Positions 15,417-24,065 of a stretch of 36,346 nucleotides of DNA are shown here, in pieces. A program made the translations under genes and the position numbers. The notes under the pieces are model-generated. The model was not told the origin of the DNA. It searched no databases and saw nothing but the letters and a program-made list of their open reading frames with translations. Origin of the DNA: Mycobacterium sp. D16R12 (GTDB lineage: Bacteria > Actinomycetota > Actinomycetes > Mycobacteriales > Mycobacteriaceae); NCBI RefSeq assembly GCF_002013465.1, contig NZ_MAFC01000015.1, positions 1-36,346 of the forward strand. The letters are read 5' to 3'. Position 1 is the stretch's first letter. Each line of letters begins with the position of its first letter.

Positions 15417-16877
15417 TCAGGTCTGCGACTGTCCCAGGGTGACCTGGACCGTGCGCGAGGTTCCGGACGGATCGTCGTAGGTGAGGGCCATGTCGTCGCC
15501 AGGAGCCTTGGAGCGGACCGCGGCCACCAGAGCCTCGGGGCCGTCGATCACCTGGTCGTCGATCTTGGTGATCACGGAACCCTTGGGCAGCCCGGCTGTT
15601 GCCGCCGCGCTGCCGCGCACAACACCTGCCACGAGCGCGCCGCGTGTCTCCTTGTCGGAGCCGAGTTGGACGCCGAGTGAGGCTTGCCGGACGGTTCCGG
15701 TGGACACCAGCTCATCGGCAATGCGCTTGGCCTGATCCACCGGGATGGCGAAGCCCAGGCCGATCGAGCCGGCCTGTCCGCCGCCCTGCGAGTCCTGGCC
15801 CCCACCCAGCGACGCTATCGCCGAGTTCACCCCGATGAGGGCACCGTTCATATCGACAAGTGCACCGCCGGAGTTGCCGGGATTGATTGCCGCGTCCGTT
15901 TGAATGGCATTCATCACCGAGTGCTGGCCGCTCTGCTCATCGCCGGTGGCGACCGGACGACGCAGTGCGCTGATGATGCCGGTGGTCACCGTCCCCTGCA
16001 GGCCCAAGGGCGAGCCGACGGCGACGACGTTCTGCCCCACCTTCAGGTCTTTCGACGACCCGATGGTGATCGGGGTCAGGTCGGACACACCCTGGGCACG
16101 CACCACCGCGATGTCATCGGCGGGATCGGCGCCGACGACGGTGAACGGCACCGTACGGCCGTCGGCCAGGGTCACCGTCGCCTTGACGCCGTCACCGGTG
16201 CGGGCAGAGGGCCGCGTGGTGCGCCCGTCAGAGCCGTCCAGTTCGGAGCCGTCGCGCCCGTCCCGGTAGCCACCGGGAAGCTGTCCGCCGGGGAGGATGC
16301 CGGGCGGAAGGTTGGAGAGCGGTCCGCGGGGCGCGGGAGCCGAGGGCGCCACGTCGCCACTGCCCGACATGGCCGCAGCCACCACGTGGTTATTGGTCAG
16401 GATCAACCCGTCGGAGCTCAGGACTACTCCAGAACCCTCCTCGCCCTGCTGTCCACTTTGGATCTTCAGTTGCACCACACTGGGCAATACCTTGGCCGAC
16501 ACCTCTTCGACCGAGTTGCCTGCGGGTGTGCTGCCCGGTTTTCCAAGTATTGAACCCGTTGGCAGGGAGGGCTTTCCGGCGACTGCTGGGCTTGACACCT
16601 GCGCGACGGGGGCGGAGCGTCCGGACTGGTTTACCACGACGACGGCCGTGGTGGCACTGGCCGCGATGGCCACCACAACGGCGCCTGCGGTCAGCCCGAC
16701 GGCGCGAAGACGTTTCCGGCGCAGCGGGTTCGGAGCCAGTTCGGCACGGTCCGGGAACGTCTCGCCATACGCATAGCGCGTCCGGGTGTCGGCGGATGGA
16801 CCATGCACCTGCCGATAGCCGTGCTGGCCCAACGGGAATTCGTTTCCGTACGGCGGATGCCCAGGCTGGTAGTTCAT
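15417..16877 (-). CDS. HtrA/PepD-like membrane-anchored serine protease with PDZ domain
   Basis: This 486-residue protein has a short cytoplasmic segment, one membrane helix (about 58-82), a trypsin-like domain and a C-terminal PDZ domain (about 395-485). The catalytic triad is His164 (TNNHVV), Asp255 (DPADDIAVV) and Ser336 (NPGNSGGAL). The loop after His164 contains a 60-residue insertion rich in Gly, Pro and Asp (about 170-230), which M. tuberculosis PepD (Rv0983) largely lacks as I recall. It degrades or refolds damaged proteins at the outer face of the membrane. I chose the ATG at 16877 because AAGGA lies 7 bp upstream; the frame is open 38 codons further. It follows the mmpL gene by 120 bp. 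Confidence 0.88.
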   Translation of the reverse strand: MNYQPGHPPYGNEFPLGQHGYRQVHGPSADTRTRYAYGETFPDRAELAPNPLRRKRLRAVGLTAGAVVVAIAASATTAVVVVNQSGRSAPVAQVSSPAVAGKPSLPTGSILGKPGSTPAGNSVEEVSAKVLPSVVQLKIQSGQQGEEGSGVVLSSDGLILTNNHVVAAAMSGSGDVAPSAPAPRGPLSNLPPGILPGGQLPGGYRDGRDGSELDGSDGRTTRPSARTGDGVKATVTLADGRTVPFTVVGADPADDIAVVRAQGVSDLTPITIGSSKDLKVGQNVVAVGSPLGLQGTVTTGIISALRRPVATGDEQSGQHSVMNAIQTDAAINPGNSGGALVDMNGALIGVNSAIASLGGGQDSQGGGQAGSIGLGFAIPVDQAKRIADELVSTGTVRQASLGVQLGSDKETRGALVAGVVRGSAAATAGLPKGSVITKIDDQVIDGPEALVAAVRSKAPGDDMALTYDDPSGTSRTVQVTLGQSQT

Positions 16878-16909
16878 TGGTATGTCCTTCTTCCTCAAGA
16901 TGCAGTCAG

Positions 16910-16946
16910 GGCACTGTCCGCCTCTGGTACGCACTATCACAGTGCC
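16910..16946. promoter_or_regulatory. 8-bp inverted repeat between mmpL and htrA-like gene
   Basis: GGCACTGT (16910-16917) and ACAGTGCC (16939-16946) are perfect inverted repeats with a 21-bp spacer. They lie 52 bp after the mmpL stop and 33 bp before the protease ATG. The site may end the mmpL message or bind a regulator of the protease gene. Confidence 0.35.
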
Positions 16947-16997
16947 TGCATCCGCTGAGGCCAGGCTGAGAATTTCCTCTATGCTGCCCAAGACTTT

Positions 16998-19901
16998 TCA
17001 GGAGGTGGCGGGAGTAGGCGGTGGTTGCTGTCCCGCATCCACCACCGGAAGGGGTGCCGTCACCGGTTCCGGGGTATGCGCATCGCGGCCACGCCGGACA
17101 ATCTCAAAGGTGTTGATCGGCCACCAGAACCACCGGCCCAGTGCTGCCGCGATGGCAGGCGTCATGAATGCGCGCACGATCAGGGTGTCGACAATGAGGC
17201 CGATACCGATGGTCATGCCGAGCTGGCCGACCACGCGCAGGTCGCTGACGATCATCGACATCATGGTGAACGCGAACACGAGGCCGGCGGCGGTGACGAC
17301 GCGGCCGGTGGCCCCCATACCGCGGATCATGCCGGTGTTGAGCCCGGCATGGATCTCCTCCTTGAGGCGTGACACCACCAGCAGGTTGTAGTCCGAACCC
17401 ACCGCAAGCAGGATCACCATCGATAGGGGGATCACGATCCACTGCACGCCGAGCCCAAGGATGTCCTGCCACAACAGCACTGACAGACCGCAGGCCGTAC
17501 CCAGGGATGCGGCCACGGTGCCGACGATTACCAGAGCGGCCACCACGCTGCGCGTGATCAGCATCATGATCGCGAAGATCAGAATCATCGAGGCGATGAT
17601 GGCGATGGCCAGGTCTACGGTCACGCCATCCTGCATATCGGCGTACATGGATGCGGTGCCGGCCAGTGAGACCTTCGCATTGGCCAGTGGTGTGCCCTTG
17701 ACCGCATCGGCGACAACGCCTTTGATGTCACGGACGTGTTCAATGCCTTCGACCGATGCCGGGTCGCCCTGGTGGGTGATGATGAATCGGACCGCCTTGC
17801 CGTCCGGCGATACGAACATCTTGAGCCCGCGTTTGAAGTCCGGGTTGGTAAACACGTCCGGCGGTAGATAGAAGAAGTCGTCGTTCTTGGCTTGGTCGAA
17901 GTAGAGGCCAATTTCCGTGGAGCCCTTGGCCAGTTCTTGTTGTTGGGCCTGAGTGCCGGCCTGGGTGCTGTGCATGGCGATCATGAAATCGCGCATCCTT
18001 CCCATCGAGTCGATGGTGGTTCTCAGCACCGGCAGCATCTGGGGCATCAGCTGATCCATGTGATCCATATCGGCGACAAGGCCGCGCATTTGGTCGGCGA
18101 GCACATCAACACTGTCCAAAACATCAAAGATCGATCGCAGCGACTGGCAGATCGGGATATCAAAACAATGCTTCTCCCAATAGAGGTAGTTGCGCAGCGG
18201 CCGGAAGAAATCGTCGAAATTGGCCAGGTTGTCACGCATCTGCTGGATGGTTTCCTCCATCTCGTGAGTCCGGCCCACCATGCTGTGCATGGTGCCCGTG
18301 AGCTCCTGCATGATGCTGTACATCCGCTCCATGCTGGCGAGCGTCTTGCTCAACTCGTCGGCCTGCTCAAGCATCTGAGCAGAGCTGTCATTGTTGAACT
18401 TTGCGGTCTGCAGCGTGCCCGCATTCTGGGCACCGAGCAGGAACGGGATCGAGCTGTGTTCGATCGGCGCACCGAGCGGACGGGTAATCGTCTGCACCCG
18501 TTCGATACCGCGCATATGGACGATGCCCTTGGCCACCCTGTCGATGACGAGCATGTCTGCCGGGGTGCGTAGGTCGTGGTCGGCCTCCAGCATCAACAGT
18601 TCCGGGTTCATGCGGGCCTGAGAGAAGTGGCGGTCGGCGACATCCATCGCGCGGTTGGCCGGCATATCGGCGGGCGTGAACTTCTGATCGTTGTACTGCG
18701 GCACATAGGTCATCAGGCTGACGAAGCCGATGATCGCAATCATGCTGGTCACCAAGACAATGGGAATGGGCCAGCGCACCACCGAGGTACCAACCTTGCG
18801 CCACCCCGTGGTGGAGAGCTTGCCTCTGGGTTCGAGAAGCCCGAACTTCGAGGCCACCGTCAGAACGGCGGGCGCCAGCGTCAGCGCCGCGACAACGATC
18901 ACCAGGACGGAGATGGCACACGGCAAGGCCATGCTCTGGAAGTACGGGAGCGTGGTCATGCTCAGGCACATGCAGGCGCCGACAATGGTCAGACCCGATC
19001 CCAGAATGACGTGCGAGACGCCATGGTAAGCAATGTAATACGCGTCTTCGCGGCTGAGACCCTTTGACCTTTCCTCGTGATAGCGGCCGAACAGGAAGAT
19101 CACGTAGTCGGTACCGGCCGCCAGCGCCAGCATCGTCACCATGCTCACCGCATAGGGAGTCAGACCGATGATGTTCAGGTAGCCGGCAGTAGCCGTAACA
19201 CCTTGTGCAGCAAATAATTCCAGTCCAATGATGACCATGGATATGAGCATCGTGACGATGGAGCGGTAGATGAACAGGATCATCACGATGATCACGCCCA
19301 CCGACACCAATTCCATGGTCGCCATGCTTTGGTGACCGGCAACCTGGGTGTCGGCGTTCAGCACGGAGGTGCCTGCGATATGAGCCTTGATGCCCTGCGG
19401 CGCGGGCACGGAGCTGACGATCTCGCGCACCGCTGCGACAGACTCGTAACTGGCACTGGTGCCCTGCGATCCGTTGAGGAAGATCTGCACATAGGCGGCT
19501 TTACCGTCCACACTCTGCGAGCCCGCCGCGGTCAACGGATCACTCCAGAAGTCCTGGACGTTCTGCACATGCTGGTGATCGGCCTTGAGCTTGGCAACGA
19601 TGTCGTCGTAGTACTTATGCGCGGAATCGCCGAGTTTGTCGTCGCCTTCCAGGACGACCATCGCCGAAGAGTCCGAGTCGTACTGCTGAAACACCTTGCC
19701 GATGTTCAGCATCCCCTGGTAGGACTCCGAGTTTTGCGGGCTCAGCGGCACCGATCTGGTGGCCGCCACTTCGTTGAGTGACGGCGTGACCGTGCCCAGG
19801 ATGACCGCCAGCCCGACCCAGAACAAAATGATCGGCAGCGAAAGAACCCGAATCATGTGGCCGACAAATGGCCGGTGCGGCTTCGTGTGCGCGTTGCTCA
19901 T
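16998..19901 (-). CDS. MmpL family RND transporter (MmpL5-like)
   Basis: This 967-residue inner-membrane transporter has the MmpL layout: one N-terminal helix, an extracytoplasmic porter domain, helices 2-6, a long second extracytoplasmic segment, then helices 7-12. The proton-relay Asp-Tyr pairs are Asp265-Tyr266 (AAGTDYVIFLFGRYHEE) and Asp837-Tyr838 (VGSDYNLLVVSR). The second loop has an extended helical, coiled-coil-like stretch (about 495-660), as in the MmpL4/MmpL5 group. Transporters of this group export siderophores or lipids and can pump out drugs. Its start overlaps the mmpS stop by 4 bp (ATGA), so the pair is translated together. Regulation by the divergent TetR is inferred from the layout. 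Confidence 0.93.
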   Translation of the reverse strand: MSNAHTKPHRPFVGHMIRVLSLPIILFWVGLAVILGTVTPSLNEVAATRSVPLSPQNSESYQGMLNIGKVFQQYDSDSSAMVVLEGDDKLGDSAHKYYDDIVAKLKADHQHVQNVQDFWSDPLTAAGSQSVDGKAAYVQIFLNGSQGTSASYESVAAVREIVSSVPAPQGIKAHIAGTSVLNADTQVAGHQSMATMELVSVGVIIVMILFIYRSIVTMLISMVIIGLELFAAQGVTATAGYLNIIGLTPYAVSMVTMLALAAGTDYVIFLFGRYHEERSKGLSREDAYYIAYHGVSHVILGSGLTIVGACMCLSMTTLPYFQSMALPCAISVLVIVVAALTLAPAVLTVASKFGLLEPRGKLSTTGWRKVGTSVVRWPIPIVLVTSMIAIIGFVSLMTYVPQYNDQKFTPADMPANRAMDVADRHFSQARMNPELLMLEADHDLRTPADMLVIDRVAKGIVHMRGIERVQTITRPLGAPIEHSSIPFLLGAQNAGTLQTAKFNNDSSAQMLEQADELSKTLASMERMYSIMQELTGTMHSMVGRTHEMEETIQQMRDNLANFDDFFRPLRNYLYWEKHCFDIPICQSLRSIFDVLDSVDVLADQMRGLVADMDHMDQLMPQMLPVLRTTIDSMGRMRDFMIAMHSTQAGTQAQQQELAKGSTEIGLYFDQAKNDDFFYLPPDVFTNPDFKRGLKMFVSPDGKAVRFIITHQGDPASVEGIEHVRDIKGVVADAVKGTPLANAKVSLAGTASMYADMQDGVTVDLAIAIIASMILIFAIMMLITRSVVAALVIVGTVAASLGTACGLSVLLWQDILGLGVQWIVIPLSMVILLAVGSDYNLLVVSRLKEEIHAGLNTGMIRGMGATGRVVTAAGLVFAFTMMSMIVSDLRVVGQLGMTIGIGLIVDTLIVRAFMTPAIAAALGRWFWWPINTFEIVRRGRDAHTPEPVTAPLPVVDAGQQPPPTPATS

Positions 19902-20329
19902 ACGGATTTCACCAAGCAGTAGATGAACGGTTTGACTTTGTCTGTGCTGGATCTGTCATCACGCACGCCCCCGTCGACCGTCACGCGGCACCCAAGACCG
20001 CTGACGTTGCGATCGCCTTGCGCGACGATGTTGGCCGACATCGATGGCATCGTTGTCACGATCGTGAAAGACCAAGGGAGTGGGGCATTCTCAACGAGAT
20101 GGGGTTGCCCGTTCTCATCGAGGTAGTTGAGGTTCGCAGTGCCGCCCGACCCGACGACCTCATAGGTGATGTGCTTCGGGTTGAAGTTCGCGGTGATGCC
20201 CGATCCCTCGCCCGGCTTGGGCGGAGGCGGATTTATGGAGCTACGGATCTGCGCGATCGTGTATCCGCCGATCCCGACAACGACTACCAGCAGGAGCGGA
20301 ATCCAGAACCGCTTCAACAGTCGATACAC
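19898..20329 (-). CDS. MmpS family transport accessory protein
   Basis: This 143-residue protein has a short basic N-terminus, one membrane helix (about residues 10-28, WIPLLLVVVVGIGGYTIA), a Pro-rich linker and the MmpS domain with ITYEVVG, LNYLDENG, LPWSF and paired cysteines (LGCRVTVDG...FIYCLV). It works with the MmpL protein encoded directly downstream (4-bp overlap). I chose the GTG at 20329 because AAGGGG lies 9 bp upstream and the family typically begins V(I/Y)RLLKRxWIP; a GTG 9 codons upstream is possible. Confidence 0.9.
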   Translation of the reverse strand: MYRLLKRFWIPLLLVVVVGIGGYTIAQIRSSINPPPPKPGEGSGITANFNPKHITYEVVGSGGTANLNYLDENGQPHLVENAPLPWSFTIVTTMPSMSANIVAQGDRNVSGLGCRVTVDGGVRDDRSSTDKVKPFIYCLVKSV

Positions 20330-20421
20330 CGCGCATATCCCCTTCTGTTCCTGCACTGCTCAGGACGGCAAGTAACTGCCGATAGGGCGACTACCGAAGG
20401 ACCGGCGACACCACTTTGTGT

Positions 20422-20471
20422 ACCGCCGGTCTATTACGACGCAGACCGTACCACGGTAATAGACCGGCGGT
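20422..20471. promoter_or_regulatory. Perfect 16-bp inverted repeat, probable TetR operator
   Basis: ACCGCCGGTCTATTAC (20422-20437) and its exact reverse complement GTAATAGACCGGCGGT (20456-20471) flank an 18-bp spacer. The site lies between the divergent mmpS and tetR genes; the right arm ends 38 bp before the tetR ATG. Each arm also contains the near-palindrome ACCG(C/G)CGGT, so two dimers could bind. TetR control of MmpS/MmpL operons through a palindromic intergenic operator is known in M. abscessus; that this is such a site is inference. Confidence 0.75.
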
Positions 20472-20509
20472 TCACTATCGGGTGACCGGTAGCGGATTAA
20501 CATCGGGCC

Positions 20510-21178
20510 ATGGACTTCCGGCGAGCGCGCAGTGAGGAGCAGCGCGAGATACGCCGGCAAGCCATTCTGGAAACCGCGTCGTCAATGCTCAGCAATATGC
20601 CGGTGAGCCAGATCAGCCTGAATGAGCTGAGCCGCCGCACCGGCCTGGCAAAGTCTGCAATGGTGCGGTACTTCGAGTCTCGCGAGGCCGTATTGCTGGA
20701 ATTGCTCGATGCCGCGCTGCGGTGCTGGGTGACCGAAATTGTGGCGGAGCTCTCTCACGACACGCACTCCGGTATCGCGCAGGAGAGAGCCGACCGCCTG
20801 GCCATCCTGCTCAGTCGGTCGCTGCGGCAGCACGCGGTGCTGTGCGACTTGATGACCGCTCAGCCGGGCGTACTGGAGCAGAATGTCGCGGACGAGACGC
20901 TGCTGTGTTTCCGGCGATCGGCCCGCGACAGCATCACCGCACTCACTGAGGCCATCAGCAGCTACATCCCCGAGCTCGGTGAAGATGCCCAGAGCGTGTC
21001 CCTGTCCATCCTGGTCACGAGCTCCGCGCTGTGGATGTACGCGCGACCATCAGCCAGCGCCATCGCCGCTATCGAGGCTGACCCCACCCTGGCGGACATC
21101 CATTTGAACTTCGAGGCCGACCTGGAAACCATGCTCGCCCGACTCATTGTCGGCGCCCTGGTCAAGCGCAGTTCCTGA
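20510..21178 (+). CDS. TetR family regulator, probable repressor of mmpS-mmpL
   Basis: This 222-residue TetR protein has an N-terminal three-helix DNA-binding domain (about 14-62), with the HTH ISLNELSRRTGLAKSAMVRYF followed by ESREAVLLELL. The C-terminal helical domain would bind a ligand and dimerise. It is divergent from the mmpS-mmpL operon with a 16-bp inverted repeat in the gap, the arrangement expected of a local repressor that also controls itself. No Shine-Dalgarno sequence is clear before the ATG, so the message may be short-leadered. Loss of such regulators leads to transporter overexpression in M. abscessus; transfer to this gene is by analogy. Confidence 0.88.
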   Translation: MDFRRARSEEQREIRRQAILETASSMLSNMPVSQISLNELSRRTGLAKSAMVRYFESREAVLLELLDAALRCWVTEIVAELSHDTHSGIAQERADRLAILLSRSLRQHAVLCDLMTAQPGVLEQNVADETLLCFRRSARDSITALTEAISSYIPELGEDAQSVSLSILVTSSALWMYARPSASAIAAIEADPTLADIHLNFEADLETMLARLIVGALVKRSS

Positions 21179-21198
21179 TTGCCTGTCCGTCCCGGATC

Positions 21199-22422
21199 TC
21201 AGCGTCGCGGTACAGCTCGGGCCGCGAGCGGAACGAGCCAAAGGAACGCGAGCAGGTCGAAAAGTAGGGTCGACGGCAATCTGTTGTGCACCAGTGCTAT
21301 CGACAACTCACGCGTCGGATCTGCCCACCCGAAGCACCCGTTCAGTCCCACATGACCGAAACCACTGGACAACAGCGGTAGCGGTATCGAGTGAAATCCC
21401 ATGTGCCACATCATCGGTACGTGTAGCACGCCATCGAATCGAAGACTTGGCTTTCGCGCGAAGGAGGCCACCGCGGACGGCGACAATAGCCGCGCGCCGT
21501 CCACGCTGCCGTCGCCTGCCACCGCCGCGTACAACTTGGCCAGCGACTCGGCTGATGCCACGGCGTTGACCGCGGGCATCTGCGCATCGAGGGCTACCGA
21601 GTCGGCGTCCACGATCGCCTGGGACATACCGGGACCGGCGTAGAAACTGCTCGCCAGTGATCGCGCGAAAGCGGGGCCGCGGGTGGCACGAGCGAGCCAG
21701 CGTTCCGAGAATATCCTGGTGAAACCGCCTATCGGGTCCACGAATTGCGCCAGCGGGATGGCCTGTTGCCCCGGCGGGCGCCCCAGGTGCAGTTCGGCAA
21801 GGCCCAGCGGCACGGCCAGTTCTTGGGCATAGAGGTCGCGCATATCTTGCCCGGTGACCGCTCGCGCCAGACCGGCGAGCAGCCAGCCGATGGTCAGCGC
21901 GTGATAGGCCGGTTTTCCGGCCAAGCGGTCCAGGGGTGCCGCGGCCAGACGCTCCTCCATCAGACGGTGATCGAGTTCCTCATCGAGGCTGTCGGCTATT
22001 CCGACGATTTGCGATAGTCCGGCCGTATGGTTGAGAACAGCACGTACCGTCACGGCGCGTTTGCCGTTGGCGCCGAACTCGGGCCAGTACTGCGCCACCG
22101 GGGCGTCATAGTCGATCAGGCCGCGGTCGGCCAGACGGTGGATGACAAGGGATGAGAGCCCTTTGGATGCCGAATAGATGACGCCGGACGTCTCCGGCAA
22201 CCACGGACGGGTGCCGTCTTTGTCGCTGGTGCCCGCCCAGAGATCCACAACCTTCTCACCCCGGTGGTAGACGGCCAAGGCCCCACCGCCGGCCAGCCGG
22301 TTGCCGAAGAGCGCACCGAAGACCTTGCCCAACAAGCGGAATCTGTTGTCTACCAATAGCTCCCGAGGGGCTCTGGGTTCGATCTCCGGCAGATCGGCAG
22401 AGAATTCGGGTTCGGATGTCAT
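21199..22422 (-). CDS. Beta-lactamase-fold serine hydrolase (class C-like esterase)
   Basis: This 407-residue protein of the beta-lactamase/EstB family has the S-x-x-K catalytic motif at Ser84-Lys87 (YSASKG) and an LNHTAGL segment typical of these esterases. Members mostly cleave esters or lactones rather than antibiotics. There is no clear signal peptide; a hydrophobic segment near the C-terminus (LLFDLLAFLWLVPLAA) could attach it to the membrane. It resembles the mycobacterial Lip esterases with this fold. It is divergent from the second TetR gene, with a 20-bp palindrome between them, and ends 20 bp from the convergent first TetR gene. Confidence 0.85.
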   Translation of the reverse strand: MTSEPEFSADLPEIEPRAPRELLVDNRFRLLGKVFGALFGNRLAGGGALAVYHRGEKVVDLWAGTSDKDGTRPWLPETSGVIYSASKGLSSLVIHRLADRGLIDYDAPVAQYWPEFGANGKRAVTVRAVLNHTAGLSQIVGIADSLDEELDHRLMEERLAAAPLDRLAGKPAYHALTIGWLLAGLARAVTGQDMRDLYAQELAVPLGLAELHLGRPPGQQAIPLAQFVDPIGGFTRIFSERWLARATRGPAFARSLASSFYAGPGMSQAIVDADSVALDAQMPAVNAVASAESLAKLYAAVAGDGSVDGARLLSPSAVASFARKPSLRFDGVLHVPMMWHMGFHSIPLPLLSSGFGHVGLNGCFGWADPTRELSIALVHNRLPSTLLFDLLAFLWLVPLAARAVPRR

Positions 22423-22472
22423 CTACTGACCCAATCGATTGATGAAGGAACGTCGGCGGTCCTGCCACATCA

Positions 22473-22492
22473 GCTTTACCAGAGAGTAAAGC
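22473..22492. promoter_or_regulatory. 20-bp palindrome, probable TetR operator
   Basis: GCTTTAC (22473-22479) and GTAAAGC (22486-22492) are perfect inverted repeats with a 6-bp spacer, a size typical of TetR operators. The site starts 50 bp before the esterase start codon and about 100 bp before the TetR start, so one site could control both. Confidence 0.6.
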
Positions 22493-22590
22493 CAGCGGGA
22501 TGGTCCGTCAAGACTGCCGCCGCGCCCACCCGGTACGACGACTCCTCGCAGGTGCAGGATCGCCGAAGTCATTCATGCCATCCTGTGACG

Positions 22591-23208
22591 ATGCCACCCA
22601 CCCATCGCAGGCCGTCTGATGACGAGCTGCTGGACGGCGCCCGTGACGTATTTGCCGAATGTGGTTACCAGGCAGCGAGCATGGCCGAGATCGCCCGGCG
22701 CGCGTCGACCACAAAACCGACGCTGTACGCACATTTCGGGTCCAAGGAGGCGATGTACTCGCTGGTCTTCCAACGCGAGGCCGAGGCCATTCAGAATCAC
22801 CTGTTCGCGGTGTATGAGAACCTGCCGGATGGCGACGTCGAGGGATGGGTGAAGACGGCCCTGGACGCCGGAATGAGCTACGTCGCAGACAATCCCACCA
22901 GCTTTCGCGTCTTGGCCGGCACCTCGGAGGCCGGGAACCCGGCGGCCGCATCGATGCGGTCGATGCTCGACCGCTTCATCGATCGAATCGCCCAGATCGT
23001 CGATGACGCAGTCCGTCGCCGCGGCGCCGAACCTGCGCTACCGACGCGAACGGTGGCAGCGATGGCCGTTGGGAGCGGTCTTGAAGCGGCCCGCCAGGGC
23101 ATCCTTGTCGACGGGCTCAGTGCTGCGCATGCCGCCGAGCTGGCGACCGCCTACATCGCGGGCGGAATAGCCGCGATAGAAACAAGACTGCTGACCCAGC
23201 GCCCGTGA
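22591..23208 (+). CDS. TetR family transcriptional regulator
   Basis: This 205-residue TetR regulator has the HTH at about residues 28-55 (MAEIARRASTTKPTLYAHFGSKEAMYSLVF) and a helical ligand-binding C-terminal domain. I prefer the ATG at 22591, which gives a normal distance to the first helix; a GTG at 22552 would add 13 residues with no better ribosome-binding site. It probably controls the divergent serine hydrolase gene through the palindrome at 22473-22492. The ligand cannot be predicted. Confidence 0.85.
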   Translation: MPPTHRRPSDDELLDGARDVFAECGYQAASMAEIARRASTTKPTLYAHFGSKEAMYSLVFQREAEAIQNHLFAVYENLPDGDVEGWVKTALDAGMSYVADNPTSFRVLAGTSEAGNPAAASMRSMLDRFIDRIAQIVDDAVRRRGAEPALPTRTVAAMAVGSGLEAARQGILVDGLSAAHAAELATAYIAGGIAAIETRLLTQRP

Positions 23209-23293
23209 GCCCACAACGGCCACCCATCGTGTTTCGCTGAGGCGGTAGACCTATGGAGTACGACGACACACGATGGGGAGTACCGTCTGGCCC

Positions 23294-23740
23294 ATGCGGC
23301 AAACATCAACGCTCCGTAGCTTGCAGCTGCGAGCACTGGCGATTCTGGCAGTGCTCGGCGCTCTTGCCATGAGTACGAGCGCTTGCGGCGGGGCGGACAC
23401 ACCAACAGCGAGCACTGCCGGTAGCCCGGACCAGCTGGCGCTGGCAACACTGGATCAGATCGCGCAAGGCGACAATGCAGCCGCCACCGCCCATTTCGAC
23501 CAGACCATGGCGGACATGCTGTCGGCTCCTGCTCTGGGGCAAGCATGGATCACCTACCAACAACTGCTGGGCACATACCAATCACACGGTGATCCGCAAG
23601 ACGTCCAACGCGGAGAGCTGACCGTGGTCAACGTGCCGCTCCAGATGGAACACACACCTGGCCAGTTCAGGCTGACCGTGCACCCCGATGGCACCGTCGC
23701 AGGCCTGTACTTCCTCAAAGAGGGCGTCCCCGTACCCTGA
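23294..23740 (+). CDS. Small lipoprotein, DUF3887-like
   Basis: This 148-residue protein begins with a basic segment and hydrophobic helix ending MSTSAC-GG, a lipobox-like site with Cys31 as the likely lipidated residue. The mature part has the pattern of DUF3887 domains: ATLDQIAQGDNAAATAHFDQTM, then AWITYQQLLGTYQSHGDP, and a strand-rich end. It is probably held on the outer face of the membrane. I chose the ATG at 23294, which gives a conventional signal peptide; an ATG 7 codons upstream (23273) is possible. Function unknown. A pair of overlapping hairpins follows about 115 bp after the stop. Confidence 0.75.
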   Translation: MRQTSTLRSLQLRALAILAVLGALAMSTSACGGADTPTASTAGSPDQLALATLDQIAQGDNAAATAHFDQTMADMLSAPALGQAWITYQQLLGTYQSHGDPQDVQRGELTVVNVPLQMEHTPGQFRLTVHPDGTVAGLYFLKEGVPVP

Positions 23741-23853
23741 ACTCGCCTGTCACACCAGCCCCGACCAGCGACCAGCTCCCCAAGCATCTCGCTTCGGGGC
23801 CATCGGGGGTCAGTACCACCCCTGATACACTCCCGTCGCGGCCCAAAACCAGT

Positions 23854-23900
23854 GAAAACACCACCACCACTCGGTGATGTTTTCTCGCGTTTCATCACCG
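23854..23900. terminator. Two overlapping, mutually exclusive hairpins
   Basis: GAAAACACCACC (23854-23865) pairs with GGTGATGTTTTC (23873-23884) with one mismatch. The middle arm CGGTGATG (23872-23879) can instead pair perfectly with CATCACCG (23893-23900). The two structures exclude each other. They lie between the lipoprotein gene and the tRNA gene, so termination of the lipoprotein message is the simplest role. Confidence 0.45.
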
Positions 23901-23969
23901 CAGCAATACCGCAGACCGGTACGAAAACACCTGGGATCGATCGTCATCAGGGTTTTTATCTGGTCTACC

Positions 23970-24043
23970 GCCGATGTAGTTCAATGGCAGAACATCAGCT
24001 TCCCAAGCTGAATACGCGGGTTCGATTCCCGTCATCGGCTCCA
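23970..24043 (+). tRNA. tRNA-Gly (CCC anticodon)
   Basis: All arms fold: acceptor GCCGATG with CATCGGC (7 pairs), D stem GTTC/GAAC, anticodon stem TCAGC/GCTGA with loop TTCCCAA (anticodon CCC at 24002-24004), and T stem GCGGG/CCCGT (one G-U pair) with loop TTCGATT. The discriminator is T at 24040 and the CCA end is encoded (24041-24043). A mobile element begins immediately after it. Confidence 0.97.
24021..24043. other. Probable attachment site (attL) in tRNA-Gly 3' end
   Basis: The T-arm and acceptor end of the tRNA is a usual crossover region for tyrosine integrases, and the gene remains complete. The integrase gene lies 3.3 kb away on the element side. The other end of the element is outside the window, so the core repeat cannot be confirmed or delimited. 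Confidence 0.4.
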
Positions 24044-24065
24044 CGTTTACCAGGGGAAATGCCGT

